From Streptosporangium saharense (GTDB lineage Bacteria > Actinomycetota > Actinomycetes > Streptosporangiales > Streptosporangiaceae), in contig NZ_JACHJP010000002.1 of assembly GCF_014203715.1 (NCBI RefSeq), positions 1,178,001 through 1,242,000 of the forward strand: a stretch of DNA of 64,000 bases, given 5' to 3'. The notes under the pieces are model-generated. The model saw only the letters and a program-made list of their open reading frames with translations. It was not told the origin of the DNA and ran no database searches. Below, one piece after another: positions 44,982 through 54,289 of this stretch. Every line of letters begins with the position of its first letter. Positions within the stretch are counted from its first letter, which is position 1. The translations under genes and the position numbers were made by a program.

Positions 44982-45143
44982 CCCGTCCGCCCGCGCCTCG
45001 GGGGATCCGTGGCGCGGGCACGGCCTGACCGGGGCTCCTGGCGGGGGCTCCGGTCGGGGGCGTGGTTGGACCGGACGGGGCGAGGACTCTGTCTCTCAGG
45101 GACCGCGCCGTCTTCTGGACCGTCTCACCGGGGCCGTGGGGGC

Positions 45144-45539
45144 TCAGCGCTCGTCGTGGCGACGGCGCCAGCGCTCCTCCATCCGCTCCATGAAACTCGG
45201 CCGGGGACCGCCTCTGCGACCCGGCCTGCCCGCCTGGCGGGAGGGCCCGGCCCCGGCGGTCTCGCCGAAGCCGTTCATACGCTTCCAACTGGACAGACCC
45301 CACAGACACGCGGCGAGCATGACCACGAAACCGCCGACTCCGAGCGGGATGTAGTTCACGACGCCGACCATCAACAGGACGACACCCAGGACGAAGCCGA
45401 TGGAGGCCTTCACCAGGCGGCGCTTGTAGTGGCTGCGTGGATCACTGATCCTTACGGTATTGGCCCACTTCGGGTCCTCGGCGTAGAGGGCCTGCTCGAT
45501 CTGGTCGAGCAAGCGCTGCTCGTGCTCAGAGAGCGGCAC
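45144..45539 (-). CDS. DUF3040 small membrane protein
   Basis: 131 residues. PLSEHEQRLLDQIEQALYAEDPKW is the DUF3040 signature, followed by two transmembrane helices (about 45-90) and a basic Arg-rich tail ending in RRRHDER. The family is actinobacterial and often lies near the division cluster; function unknown. The GTG at 45539 has GGGAGG 4-5 bases upstream and starts the domain directly. Confidence 0.88.
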   Translation of the reverse strand: MPLSEHEQRLLDQIEQALYAEDPKWANTVRISDPRSHYKRRLVKASIGFVLGVVLLMVGVVNYIPLGVGGFVVMLAACLWGLSSWKRMNGFGETAGAGPSRQAGRPGRRGGPRPSFMERMEERWRRRHDER

Positions 45540-45634
45540 GGCGCCTCCCAAGGACAGCCCCAGTACGGGGAAGACGGTGACGGACGACACGGGGTGTCCG
45601 AACCTCGCGGTCGGTTATCCCCAGAATACGAGGC

Positions 45635-45663
45635 TGTAGACGTAGACGAAAGAAAACGTCCAA
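45635..45663 (-). promoter_or_regulatory. Candidate promoter of the DUF3040 gene
   Basis: TTGGAC (45663-45658), 17-bp spacer, TCTACA (45640-45635), read on the minus strand about 95 bp before the start codon. A second TTGGAC lies just upstream (45674-45669). Confidence 0.45.
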
Positions 45664-45686
45664 CGTAGTCCAAACCGGAGGCGGTG

Positions 45687-46925
45687 TCATAGATCTATTT
45701 CACCAAACGACGGGCGAACAAGCGACGCCGGGAGCACCGCATCGGGACCGAACCTGCGGGCCGCCCTGTCCATCGCCTGCTCGGCCTCCCGCCAGCCCGT
45801 CTCACGCTCTCCCAGGCCGAGTTGCCTGGTCATCCCGGCCGCGGGGACGAGGTTCTCCACCCGCACCCCGACCAGGCGCAGCCGTACCCCCTCAAGGCCC
45901 GCCGCGCCGTACAGGTCGCGGGCCGTGGAGTAGAGCACCTGGGCGACGTCGGTCGGCTCCCTGAGGGTGCGGGACCTGGAGATGGTGCTGAAGTCGGCCC
46001 TGCGGAGCTTGACGCTGACCGTCCTGCCCGCGTGGCCCCCCTGCCTGAGCCTGGCCGCGACCCGCTCGGACAGCCGCAGCAGCTCCCGGTGGATCCGCTC
46101 GGGGTCGTTGACGTCTGTGGCGAATGTCTCCTCGGCGCCGATGCTCTTGTCGGGGGTGTGCGGGGTCACCCTGCGCTCGTCACGGCCCCAGGCGAGCGCG
46201 GCCAGGTGTGCTCCGACGGCCTGGCCGAGCTCGTGCTGGAGCGTCTCGACGGGGATCCTGGCGAGGTCACCGACCGTCCTGACCCCCAGGCGCGCCAGGG
46301 ACTGCTCGGTGCGCTCCCCGACCCCCCACAGCGCCGCGATGGGCAGCGGGTGCAGGAAGGCGACGACCTGGTCGGCGGGGACGACCATCAGGCCGTCCGG
46401 CTTGCAGTGCTGTGAGGCGAGCTTGGCCACGAACTTGCTGTTGGCCACCCCGACGGAGCAGGTGATCTCGTGCTCACGGGCGACCCGCTCGCGGATCATG
46501 GCGGCGATCACGGCGGGCGGGCCGAGTCTCCTGCGTGCCCCGGCGACGTCCAGGAAGGCCTCGTCGGAGGCGATCGGCTCGACCTCGGGGGTGAAGGTTC
46601 GGAAGATCTCCATCACGCCCCTGGAGACCTCGGAGTACTTTCCCCGGCTCGGCGGGATGATCACGGCCCGGGGGCACAGCCGTCTGGCGCGGGTCATGGG
46701 CATGGCCGAGTGCACCCCGAACCGCCTGGCCTCGTAGGTGGCGCTGAGCACCACCCCGCGCGGGCCGGGGGCGCCGACGATGACGGGCAGGCCGCGCAGC
46801 TCGGGACGCTCACGCAGCTCGACGCTGGCGTAGAAGGCGTCCATGTCGACGTGGAGGATCGGACAGCCGGTGTCGTCCATGCCCAGCGCGGAGACCGGAC
46901 GGGGCACCTGCTGTTTCCTCGACAC
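45687..46925 (-). CDS. dinB: DNA polymerase IV (Y-family)
   Basis: 412 residues, translesion polymerase. HVDMDAFYASVE and ASDEAFLDVAG hold the catalytic Asp and Glu residues; CSVGVANSKFVAKLASQ and LWGVGERTEQSLARLGV (helix-hairpin-helix) follow, then the little-finger domain. No clear C-terminal beta-clamp QLxLF motif was seen apart from TRQLGLGE near 355. GTG 46925 lies 6 bases after a -10 TACAAT, so the mRNA is probably leaderless. A LexA box is immediately upstream. Confidence 0.94.
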   Translation of the reverse strand: MSRKQQVPRPVSALGMDDTGCPILHVDMDAFYASVELRERPELRGLPVIVGAPGPRGVVLSATYEARRFGVHSAMPMTRARRLCPRAVIIPPSRGKYSEVSRGVMEIFRTFTPEVEPIASDEAFLDVAGARRRLGPPAVIAAMIRERVAREHEITCSVGVANSKFVAKLASQHCKPDGLMVVPADQVVAFLHPLPIAALWGVGERTEQSLARLGVRTVGDLARIPVETLQHELGQAVGAHLAALAWGRDERRVTPHTPDKSIGAEETFATDVNDPERIHRELLRLSERVAARLRQGGHAGRTVSVKLRRADFSTISRSRTLREPTDVAQVLYSTARDLYGAAGLEGVRLRLVGVRVENLVPAAGMTRQLGLGERETGWREAEQAMDRAARRFGPDAVLPASLVRPSFGEIDL

Positions 46926-46931
46926 GAGGCC

Positions 46932-46962
46932 ATTGTACGAGACGCATGGGAACACACGTTCG
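46932..46962 (-). promoter_or_regulatory. dinB promoter with LexA (SOS) box
   Basis: On the minus strand CGAACGTGTGTTCC (46962-46949) matches the actinobacterial LexA pattern CGAAC-N4-GTTCG at 9 of 10 defined positions. A -10 TACAAT (46937-46932) follows, so the box lies at the -35 and LexA would block polymerase. Confidence 0.78.
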
Positions 46963-46971
46963 GCGAAAGGC

Positions 46972-47730
46972 TCACTTTCTGCCGAGGACGTGGAGCTGGG
47001 TGGCGATGTCCCTGAGCACGGGGTGGGCGGCGGCTGCCTGTTCGAGGGCGACCAGGGCACGCGCGGCCCCCGGCTCCCCGTCGAGCAGGCGGCTGGGCAC
47101 CAGGTCGGCGAAGATCCGCACCCCGTGGACCTCGCCGGGGGTGAACCCGGCGGCGGACAGGAGCATGGCCAGGGCCTCGCGGGTGAAACGCCGCGGCGTG
47201 GGGTCGCGCTCGCCCCAGCGGCCCTCGGGGTCGTCCAGGACCTGCAGGGCCTCGTCGAAACGGCCCGCGATGGAGCGGTGCAGCGCGGCGGCGAGCGGGT
47301 TGGCGGCCAGCACGCTGATGGCGCCCCCCTCGCGCAGCAGGCCCGCGATGGCGCTCAGCGCGCCCGCGGGGTCCTCCACGTACTCCAGGACGCTGTGGCA
47401 GAGCACCAGGTCCGCCCCGTCGGTGGGGAGGATCTCCTTCAGGTCGGCGGCGTCCCCCTGCAGGGCGCGCACCCCGACCCCGGCCTCGGCGGCCCTGCGT
47501 TCGAGGGCGGCCAGCGAGTCGGGACTGGGATCGACGACGGTGACGGCGTGCCCGAGCCCGGCCAGCGGTACGGCGAAGCCGCCCGTGCCCCCTCCGGCGT
47601 CGACGATGTCGAGCCGATCCCTGCCGGTCGCGGTCACCCGGTCGGCGAGCACTGCCCGCAGCACGTCCCACACGACGGCGGTGCGAACCGCCGGGGTGGC
47701 TGACGGGCGTGAGATGCCTACGGCGCGCAA
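46972..47730 (-). CDS. SAM-dependent class I methyltransferase
   Basis: 252 residues. IVDAGGGTGGFAVPLAGLG is SAM motif I, VTVVDPSPDSLAAL motif II, GADLVLCHSVLEYVEDP motifs for the 11/25 methyltransferase-type fold. The substrate is unknown; small molecules or tRNA are possible. The start is uncertain: TTG 47730 lies 9-10 bases after GAGGAGG and begins the conserved part. dinB starts 46 bp downstream and has its own promoter. Confidence 0.82.
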   Translation of the reverse strand: MRAVGISRPSATPAVRTAVVWDVLRAVLADRVTATGRDRLDIVDAGGGTGGFAVPLAGLGHAVTVVDPSPDSLAALERRAAEAGVGVRALQGDAADLKEILPTDGADLVLCHSVLEYVEDPAGALSAIAGLLREGGAISVLAANPLAAALHRSIAGRFDEALQVLDDPEGRWGERDPTPRRFTREALAMLLSAAGFTPGEVHGVRIFADLVPSRLLDGEPGAARALVALEQAAAAHPVLRDIATQLHVLGRK

Positions 47731-47881
47731 CTTCAGATCGCCTCCTCTTTCGCGGTACGAGCCCCAGCCTACGCCGGGCCGTACCCGGTGCCGTCCGGGA
47801 GGAACCGATCCCGGCACGGGCGGGCGCGCGTGGTTCAGGAAGGCGTTATTCAAGCAAACAGATCAGGAAAAATCCGTATAA

Positions 47882-47912
47882 GCCCACCCGCGGAGAGTCT
47901 CCACGGGTGGGC
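47882..47912 (-). terminator. Terminator after nusB
   Basis: GCCCACCCG (minus, 47912-47904) pairs with CGGGTGGGC (47890-47882), with an inner GGAGA/TCTCC stem, followed by TTATACGGATTTTT. It starts 12 bases after the nusB stop. Confidence 0.75.
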
Positions 47913-47923
47913 CTGGAACGTCC

Positions 47924-48334
47924 CTAGAGCGCCAGGGAGGGCTTGAGCTGCTTGAAGCGGGCCATCAGGCCGTTGACGAACTGCGGGGACTCGTCGGTCG
48001 ACAGCTCAGAGGCCAGCCCGACCCACTCGCTGATCACGACGCCCTCGGGCACGTCGGGCATCCACAGCAGTTCGTAGGTGCCGCCGCGCAGGAGGTTGCG
48101 GTCAACCGCGGGCATGCGGTCGAGCGTCCATCCCTCGGCGTAGGTGGTGATCAGCTCGTCGATGCGCGCGCGGTGCCTGCACACGCCCTCGACGATGGTC
48201 GTGGTGTACTCGTTGACGGGCGGCTCCGCCCTTTCGAGACGCTCGGCCAGGACGGCGAGCGGGTCCTGGCTGCGCGCCTCGGCCTCAAAGAGGATGTCCA
48301 GCGCGCGCCTGCGCGCCTTACCCCGTGCCGACAT
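47924..48334 (-). CDS. nusB: Transcription antitermination factor NusB
   Basis: 136 residues, all-helical RNA-binding protein that pairs with S10 in rRNA antitermination. ARRRALDILFEAEARSQDPL, RIDELITTYAEGW, MPAVDRNLLRGGTYELLW and VISEWVGLASELS are typical blocks. The ATG at 48334 overlaps the efp stop (TGATG). It is the last gene of the pepP-like-efp-nusB unit. Confidence 0.96.
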   Translation of the reverse strand: MSARGKARRRALDILFEAEARSQDPLAVLAERLERAEPPVNEYTTTIVEGVCRHRARIDELITTYAEGWTLDRMPAVDRNLLRGGTYELLWMPDVPEGVVISEWVGLASELSTDESPQFVNGLMARFKQLKPSLAL

Positions 48335-48894
48335 CAGGCGCGGCCGAGGTATTCGCCGGTGCGGGTGTCGACCTTGACCTTCTCGCCGGTCGTGATGAAC
48401 AGCGGCACCTTGATCTCGGCGCCGGTCTCCAGCTTGGCGGGCTTGGTGCCACCGGTGGAGCGGTCGCCCTGCAGACCGGGCTCGGTCTCGGCGATGATCA
48501 GGTCGACGGCCGCGGGAAGCTCGATGTAGAGCACGTTGCCCTCGTTGACCGCGACGGTGGCGAGCATGTTCTCCAGCAGGTAGTTGGCGGTCTCGCCGAC
48601 GGCCTCGCGGGAGACGTTGAGCATGTCGTAGGTCTCGGTGTCCATGAAGACGAACTCGTCGCCGTCCATGTAGGAGAACTGCATCTCGCGCTTGTCGACG
48701 TTGGCCACCTCGACCTTGACGCCCGCGTTGAAGGTCCTGTCGACGACCTTGCCCGACCGGATGTTCTTCAGCTTGGTGCGGACGAACGCACCGCCCTTAC
48801 CAGGCTTGACGTGCTGGAACTCCACAACGGTCCAGAGCTCACCGCCGTCGAGCTTGAGCACCAGGCCGTTTTTGAGGTCGTTCGTCGTCGCCAC
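48334..48894 (-). CDS. efp: Translation elongation factor P
   Basis: 186 residues, three beta-barrel domains. [19 protein letters not shown] begins domain I. The loop at the tRNA-facing tip reads KPGKGGAF, with Lys at the position that other bacteria modify. It rescues ribosomes stalled at polyproline, relevant here because many neighbouring proteins are Pro-rich. GTG 48894 has AGGAG 6 bases upstream. Confidence 0.97.
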   Translation of the reverse strand: MATTNDLKNGLVLKLDGGELWTVVEFQHVKPGKGGAFVRTKLKNIRSGKVVDRTFNAGVKVEVANVDKREMQFSYMDGDEFVFMDTETYDMLNVSREAVGETANYLLENMLATVAVNEGNVLYIELPAAVDLIIAETEPGLQGDRSTGGTKPAKLETGAEIKVPLFITTGEKVKVDTRTGEYLGRA

Positions 48895-48919
48895 TAGTTT
48901 CTCCTGCGTACGGCCGCTC

Positions 48920-49990
48920 TTATAGGACAAGCAGCTCTTTGGTCGTCCGTGTGAGAAGCTCCGGTCCGTCATCACGCGTCACGAGCGTGTCCTCGATGCG
49001 GACGCCGCCCATACCCGGCAGGTAGACACCAGGCTCGACGGTGACCGGAACTCGATCCTCTAGTCTAGCGTGCTCGGCATCGCTGTCTGGCTTCGGCGGA
49101 GCCAGGAACGGCACCTCGTGGATCTCCAGTCCGACCCCGTGTCCCAGGCCGTGCCCGAAGCAGTCGCCGTGCCCGGCCGCGGTGATCAGGTCGCGCGCCG
49201 CGGCGTCCACCTCGTGGGTGAGCGCGCCTGGCCGTACGGCGTGGCGGCCGGCCCGCTGGGCGGCCCTGACCAGGTCGTAGAGCTCCCGCTGCCAGGCGGC
49301 GGGCTCCCCGATCGCCACCGTCCTGGTCATGTCGGCGTGGTAGCCGCCGTACAGCGCCCCGAAGTCCATGGTCACGAGGTCTCCCCCGCGCAGGGGGCGG
49401 TCCGTTGGCGAGTGGTGCGGGATCGAACCGTTCGGGCCGGAGGCGACGATCGAGTCGAAGGCGGGCTTGTCGGCGCCGAGCTCGATCATCCGGGTCTCCA
49501 GCGCCCTGGCGACCTCCCGCTCCGTAATGCCGGGCCGCAGCCTGGGCAGCACCTCGGCGAAGGCCTGGTCGGTGAGCGCGCACGCGGTGCGGATGAGGTC
49601 GATCTCCTCCTCGTCCTTGACCCTGCGCACCGACTCGACAAGCCCGCTCACCCTGGGCAGGTCCCCGCCGAGGCGGAAGTAGTCGGCCACGGACATGTGG
49701 TGCGCCTCGACGGCGGTCCTGCCCGTGGAGCGCGCGGCCAGGCTCGCCGCGACGTCGCGTTCCTGGAGCACCTCGACGTCCGAGCACAGGCGCCTCGCGG
49801 TCTCGGTGTAGCGGGAGTCGGTGGCCAGCGTGGCCGTGCCGTCCGCCGTGACCAGCACCGCGGCGTTCGAGCTGGCCAGGCCGGTCAGGTAGCGCACGTT
49901 CACGTCCCGGGTGACCAGGACGGCGTCCACCTCGTGGGCGGGCAGCAGTGCCGCGAGACGCTCACGGCGCAGGGCGTGGGTGGAGGTCAT
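48920..49990 (-). CDS. M24B aminopeptidase P / Xaa-Pro dipeptidase
   Basis: 356 residues. A creatinase-like N-terminal domain precedes the pita-bread fold. Metal ligands are visible: two Asp in [19 protein letters not shown], His in [13 protein letters not shown], Glu in TVEPGVY and Glu in RIEDT. It cleaves peptides at proline. ATG 49990 is preferred as it starts the conserved domain; ATG 49999 is possible. It lies 25 bp before efp, the usual actinobacterial pairing. Confidence 0.92.
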   Translation of the reverse strand: MTSTHALRRERLAALLPAHEVDAVLVTRDVNVRYLTGLASSNAAVLVTADGTATLATDSRYTETARRLCSDVEVLQERDVAASLAARSTGRTAVEAHHMSVADYFRLGGDLPRVSGLVESVRRVKDEEEIDLIRTACALTDQAFAEVLPRLRPGITEREVARALETRMIELGADKPAFDSIVASGPNGSIPHHSPTDRPLRGGDLVTMDFGALYGGYHADMTRTVAIGEPAAWQRELYDLVRAAQRAGRHAVRPGALTHEVDAAARDLITAAGHGDCFGHGLGHGVGLEIHEVPFLAPPKPDSDAEHARLEDRVPVTVEPGVYLPGMGGVRIEDTLVTRDDGPELLTRTTKELLVL

Positions 49991-50074
49991 GCTTCGCATG
50001 CTATTGACCCCGTCCGCCCGTGTCTCCACCCCGGGCGGTGGCGGGTCCGGGAAGGGACCCGCCACCGCCGGGCG

Positions 50075-51370
50075 TCAGGCGGGAGCGGGGGCTCCCCCGG
50101 TGACCAGCGGCCTGGTGGACACGTCGTCCAGGGGGACGGGCGGGGCGTTCAGCACCGCCTCGTCGAGACGGCCCTCCGAGCGGGCGACGAGCACCGGCAC
50201 CACGATCTGCCCCGCCACGTTCGTCGCGGTGCGGATCATGTCGAGGATCGGGTCGATGGCCAGGAGCAGGCCGACGCCCTCAAGGGGCAGACCGAGCGTG
50301 CTCAGGGTGAGGGTGAGCATCACGATCGCGCCGGTCAGGCCCGCGGTCGCGGCGGAGCCGACCACGGAGACGAACGCGATCAGCAGGTACTGGCCGAGGC
50401 CGAGCGGCACGTCGTACACCTGGGCCACGAAGATCGCGGCCAGGGCGGGATAGATCGCGGCGCAGCCGTCCATCTTGGTGGTCGCCCCGAAGGGCACCGC
50501 GAAGGAGGCGTAGTCGCGGTCGACGCCCAGGCGCTCGACGGTGACCCGCTGGGTCAGCGGCAGGGTCCCGATCGAGGAGCGGGAGACGAAGGCCAGCTCG
50601 ATCGCGGGCCAGGCGTTGCGGTAGAAGGTGAGCGGGCTGACCTTGCCGACGAGGGCGAGCAGCGCCGGGTAGCTCACCAGCAGCACCAGCAGGCAGCCGA
50701 TGTAGACGCCCGCGCCGAGCTTGGCCAGCGGGGCGAGCAGGTCCCAGCCGTAGGCGGCCACGGACTTGCCGATCAGGCCCGCGGTGCCGATCGGGGCCAG
50801 CCTGATGACCCACCACAGGGCTTTCTGCACCAGTTCGAGCACCGAGCGGCTGAGCGTGAGGAACGGCTCGGCCGCCTCGCCGACCGCCAGGGCCGCCGCG
50901 CCGAGGACGACCCCGATGAAGACGATCTGCAGGACGTTGAGCTCGGTGAAGGCGGTGACGAGGTTGGTGGGGATGATCCCGGTCACGAAGTCGAGCCAGG
51001 TTCCCGCGCCTTCGAGGTCGGGTGCCTTGGCCCCCGCCGTGGAGATCGTGACGCCCTCGCCGGGGTTGATGACCAGGCCGAGGCCGAGTCCGATGGCCAC
51101 CGCGATCAGCGAGGTGACCAGGAACCACAGCAGGGTCTTGCCGGCGAGCCTGGCGGCCCCGCCGACGTTGCGCAGGTTGGCGACGCTGACCACGACGGCG
51201 GTGAGGACCAGCGGCGGGACGGCGAGTTTGAGGAGTTGGACGAAGATCCTGCCGATCTCGGTCAGGGTCGTGGTGAGCCAGGCGATCTCGCCCGCGCGGG
51301 CGAGGAACCCGAGGGCGGCGCCGATCACCAGACCGAGCAGCAGCTGCAGGGAGAAGGAGATTTTCTTCAT
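50075..51370 (-). CDS. Dicarboxylate/amino acid:cation symporter (DAACS family)
   Basis: 431 residues, about eight transmembrane helices plus two re-entrant loops. The Ser-rich hairpin is SRSSIGTLP; the substrate/cation segments are PFGATTKMDGCAA (family NMDG-like) and IDPILDMIRTATNVAGQ (DRxRTxxNVxGD-like). It imports glutamate, aspartate or C4-dicarboxylates; the exact substrate is not readable. ATG at 51370. A possible Crp-type site lies about 190 bp upstream. Confidence 0.92.
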   Translation of the reverse strand: MKKISFSLQLLLGLVIGAALGFLARAGEIAWLTTTLTEIGRIFVQLLKLAVPPLVLTAVVVSVANLRNVGGAARLAGKTLLWFLVTSLIAVAIGLGLGLVINPGEGVTISTAGAKAPDLEGAGTWLDFVTGIIPTNLVTAFTELNVLQIVFIGVVLGAAALAVGEAAEPFLTLSRSVLELVQKALWWVIRLAPIGTAGLIGKSVAAYGWDLLAPLAKLGAGVYIGCLLVLLVSYPALLALVGKVSPLTFYRNAWPAIELAFVSRSSIGTLPLTQRVTVERLGVDRDYASFAVPFGATTKMDGCAAIYPALAAIFVAQVYDVPLGLGQYLLIAFVSVVGSAATAGLTGAIVMLTLTLSTLGLPLEGVGLLLAIDPILDMIRTATNVAGQIVVPVLVARSEGRLDEAVLNAPPVPLDDVSTRPLVTGGAPAPA

Positions 51371-51558
51371 GAACGCGACTCCGGCGTGAGAACGTGCCCG
51401 CGCGGGGCGGGAGGGGAGCGGGAAATGCGTTCAGTGACAGAGCTGGCCGTTCAGGCGGCACAGGTCGATGTACGGCCGCCCGACGAGCAGGGGGGTCACC
51501 GGGGAGAACCTCACAGGGCGTGAAACCACCTATTCTGGTAGGAAATTTCGCCTCCAAC

Positions 51559-51574
51559 TGTGATCCATATCATG
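51559..51574. promoter_or_regulatory. Possible Crp-like binding site
   Basis: TGTGATCCATATCATG matches the left half of TGTGA-N6-TCACA fully and the right half in part (TCATG). It lies in the 235-bp stretch between the symporter and the F420 oxidoreductase gene. Only a suggestion. Confidence 0.25.
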
Positions 51575-51605
51575 TTCTCCCCGGGCAGAGAAGGCCCGGC
51601 CAGGC

Positions 51606-52646
51606 TCAGGAGGCCAGTTCCCTGATCTTCTCGACGAGCCGGACGCGCTCGGCATGGGTACGGCCCAGTGGGGTGACGTTGACGGTCGTGACGCCGGAGT
51701 CGCGCATCGCCTGCAGACGGTCACGCACGTGTCCCTCGGGCCCGATCAGCGAGACCGCCTCAAGCAGTTGCCTGGGGACCAGCGCCGCCGCCTCGTCCTT
51801 CTTGCCCGCGAGGTAGAGGTCCTGAATCTCCTCGGCCTCCTTCTCGTAGCCGTAGCGGCGGGCCAGGTCGTTGTAGAAGTTCCTGCCCCTGGCCCCCATG
51901 CCGCCGATGTAGAGGGCCGCGACGGGACGGCCGAGGTCGACCAGGCCGGAGACGTCGTCGCCGATGGCCAGCGGGGCCTGGGCGATGACGTCGAGGGCGC
52001 CCAGGGAGGGGTCACGCCTGGCCGTGCCCGAGGCCAGGGAGGGGCCCCAGACCTCCGCGGCCTTCTCCGGCATGTAGAAGATCGGCTCCCAGCCCTCGGC
52101 CAGCTCGGCGCACAGCTCGACGTTCTTGGGGCCGATGGCGGCGATCACGATGGGGACGCGCTCGCGGACGGGGTGGTTGATGAGCTTGAGGGCCTTGCCC
52201 AGGCCGGTCCCCCGCTCCCCGGGCAGCGGCAGGGTGTAGTGCCTGCCCTCGTACTCCAGGCGCTCGCGCCGCCACACCTGCCTGCAGATCTCCACGACCT
52301 CCCGGGTCCTGCCCAGCGGCGCGGTGTACGGCACGCCGTGGAAGCCCTCGATCACCTGGGGCCCGGAGGCGCCGAGGCCCAGGGTGAAGCGGCCCCCCGA
52401 GACGTAGTCCATGCCAGCGGCGGTCATGGCCAGCAGGGCGGGCGTGCGCGAGTAGATGGGCAGGATGCCGGAGGCGATCTCCAGCCGCTCGGTCCTGGCC
52501 GCGATGTAGCCCATCTGGCTGACCGCGTCGAAGCTGTAGGCCTCGGCGACGAAGACGATGTCCAGCCCGGCCCTCTCGTAGTCGGCCAGCTCGTCCACGG
52601 TCTCCTTGAAGCCCTCCGAGTAGCTCAGGGCCATACCGATACGCAT
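51606..52646 (-). CDS. LLM-class F420-dependent oxidoreductase
   Basis: 346 residues, luciferase-like TIM barrel. VFVAEAYSFDAVSQMGYIAA, LEIASGILPIYSRTPALLAMTAA and GRFTLGLGASGPQVIEG are typical of actinobacterial F420-dependent members. F420 rather than FMN is inferred from the subfamily look. Substrate unknown. ATG 52646; divergent from the phosphatase-family gene with a shared 170-bp promoter region. Confidence 0.88.
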   Translation of the reverse strand: MRIGMALSYSEGFKETVDELADYERAGLDIVFVAEAYSFDAVSQMGYIAARTERLEIASGILPIYSRTPALLAMTAAGMDYVSGGRFTLGLGASGPQVIEGFHGVPYTAPLGRTREVVEICRQVWRRERLEYEGRHYTLPLPGERGTGLGKALKLINHPVRERVPIVIAAIGPKNVELCAELAEGWEPIFYMPEKAAEVWGPSLASGTARRDPSLGALDVIAQAPLAIGDDVSGLVDLGRPVAALYIGGMGARGRNFYNDLARRYGYEKEAEEIQDLYLAGKKDEAAALVPRQLLEAVSLIGPEGHVRDRLQAMRDSGVTTVNVTPLGRTHAERVRLVEKIRELAS

Positions 52647-52815
52647 CGTCAGGATCGTCCTTCCCGCGCCACAGGAACCGAATGTTATTCCGTTCTCTCT
52701 GCGCAGAAGGCTATCGACTCCCTCCGGTCCGCTCCAAGCCCCGCACCGCCCGTACGGGGCCGGTAGCGTACGGATCTCGGGTGCGGGAAGCCCACAAGCA
52801 CGGACGGGGAGCGGT

Positions 52816-53712
52816 GTGCTGAGGCGGTCGATCATGGTGGTCGCGGGGGTGCTGGCCCTCGTTCTCGGCGGCCACGGGCTCCTGCCCGACCTCGGCGGGT
52901 TCACCCCGGTGCTGGAGAGCCTGCTGCCCTGGCTCGGCGTCACCGTGCCGTTCCTGCTGGCCGCCGCCCTGTTCACCCGGTCGTGGCCGGTGGTCGTCGC
53001 GGCGCTGCTGCCCGCGACCGTCTGGGGGGTCATGTTCGGCCCCACGCTGCTGCGCTCCCCGCCCGGCGGCCCGAGCGACGTCTCGGTCGCCACGATCAAC
53101 GTGGGGGCGACCAACGGCGACTCGGCGCAGGCCGTACGGAACGTCTCCGGCGGGCGGGACCTGGTCGCCGTGCAGGAGCTGACCGAGGGCGGCCCAGCGG
53201 CCAAGGAGCTCGACGCCCGCTTCCCGCACCGCTACCAGGTGAACACGGTCGGCCTGTGGAGCAGGTTCCCGATCCGGCAGGCCCGCAGGGTGGACATCGG
53301 CCTCGGCTGGGCCAGGGCGCTGCGGGCGGTCGTCGAGACGCCGAAGGGCAAACTGACCGTCTACGTGATGCACCTGGCCTCGGCCCGTCCCGGCCAGACC
53401 AGCCAGCGGGACGAGACCCTCACCCAGGCGGGCAAACTCGTCGAGCGTGACCGCAGCGAGCACCTGCTGCTGCTCGGCGACCTCAACACGGCCACGACCG
53501 ACCGCAAGCGCTCCGGCCTGGTGCCGCCGCTGCTGGACGCCCAGCAGGAGGCCGGGTCCGGCTTCGGCTTCACCTGGCCCGCGTCCTTCCCGGTGACCAG
53601 GCCCGACCACATCCTCTACCGGGGCCTCACCGCGACCACCGCGGGCGTCGAGGCGGCGGCGGGCAGCGACCACCGCGCCGCCGTCGCCTCCTTCCGCCTG
53701 GCGCCCTCCTGA
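52816..53712 (+). CDS. Membrane endonuclease/exonuclease/phosphatase family protein
   Basis: 298 residues. Three N-terminal transmembrane helices (to about 77) are followed by an EEP domain: DLVAVQELT (metal Glu), VYVMHLASA, LLLGDLNTAT (Asp/Asn) and the terminal SDH of GSDHRAAVA. The topology puts the catalytic domain outside the cell, so a phosphodiesterase or lipid phosphatase role is more likely than DNA repair (inference). GTG at 52816, preceded by GGGGAG. Confidence 0.86.
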   Translation: MLRRSIMVVAGVLALVLGGHGLLPDLGGFTPVLESLLPWLGVTVPFLLAAALFTRSWPVVVAALLPATVWGVMFGPTLLRSPPGGPSDVSVATINVGATNGDSAQAVRNVSGGRDLVAVQELTEGGPAAKELDARFPHRYQVNTVGLWSRFPIRQARRVDIGLGWARALRAVVETPKGKLTVYVMHLASARPGQTSQRDETLTQAGKLVERDRSEHLLLLGDLNTATTDRKRSGLVPPLLDAQQEAGSGFGFTWPASFPVTRPDHILYRGLTATTAGVEAAAGSDHRAAVASFRLAPS

Positions 53713-53713
53713 G

Positions 53714-54289
53714 TCACGCCCGCCGCCAGGCCTCCAGGTCAGCGGGGGTGTCGATGTCGGCGGGATCGCCCACGTCGTCGCAGGGCACCTCGACGACCAG
53801 CTCGGGACGGGCCCGCAGGAAGGCCCTGGCGCCCACGTCGCCGACCGCGAGGGCGGCGGCTTCGGCGAAGTGCTCCCTGGCGACCAGCACCGGGTTCCTC
53901 CGCCTGCCCGCGTAGGTCGCCACGGCGACCGAGGCCCCGCCGCGCGCCGCCTCGACCAGCCGCAGCACGGCCTCGGGCCGGACGGACGGCTGGTCGGCCA
54001 GGGCGATCACCACCCGCTCCGCGTCGCCGGGAAGCGCCGCGAGGCCGACCCGCAGCGAGGAGCCCATGCCGGTGCGCCAGTCCGGGTTGTGCACGACGAC
54101 CGCCCCGCGCACCTGCGCGTCCGCGGCCCCGAGCACGACGATTACCGGGTGGCAGCCGCCCTCGCGCAGCAGCCTGACCCCGCGGTCGACCAGCCGCTCG
54201 CCGTCCAGCTCGACCAGCGCCTTGGGCTCGCCGAGCCGGGAGCCGCCCCCGGCCGCCAGCAGCAGCCCCGCGCTCTCCGCCCGCGTCAT
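53714..54289 (-). CDS. MobA/MocA-like molybdenum cofactor nucleotidyltransferase
   Basis: 191 residues. LLLAAGGGSRLGEPKALVEL is the NTP-binding loop of the MobA superfamily; NPDWRTGMGSSLRVGL and IALADQPSV follow, a pattern closer to MocA (CTP:molybdopterin) than to MobA. It would finish the cofactor of xanthine-dehydrogenase-family enzymes. The ATG overlaps the xdhC-like stop by 4 bases, linking the two. Confidence 0.85.
   Translation of the reverse strand: MTRAESAGLLLAAGGGSRLGEPKALVELDGERLVDRGVRLLREGGCHPVIVVLGAADAQVRGAVVVHNPDWRTGMGSSLRVGLAALPGDAERVVIALADQPSVRPEAVLRLVEAARGGASVAVATYAGRRRNPVLVAREHFAEAAALAVGDVGARAFLRARPELVVEVPCDDVGDPADIDTPADLEAWRRA

Noticed and set aside
49070-51523. An 817-codon plus-strand frame over the peptidase and symporter genes
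   Set aside because: Antisense to complete genes; rich in Gly, Arg, Asp and His as expected of a shadow frame.
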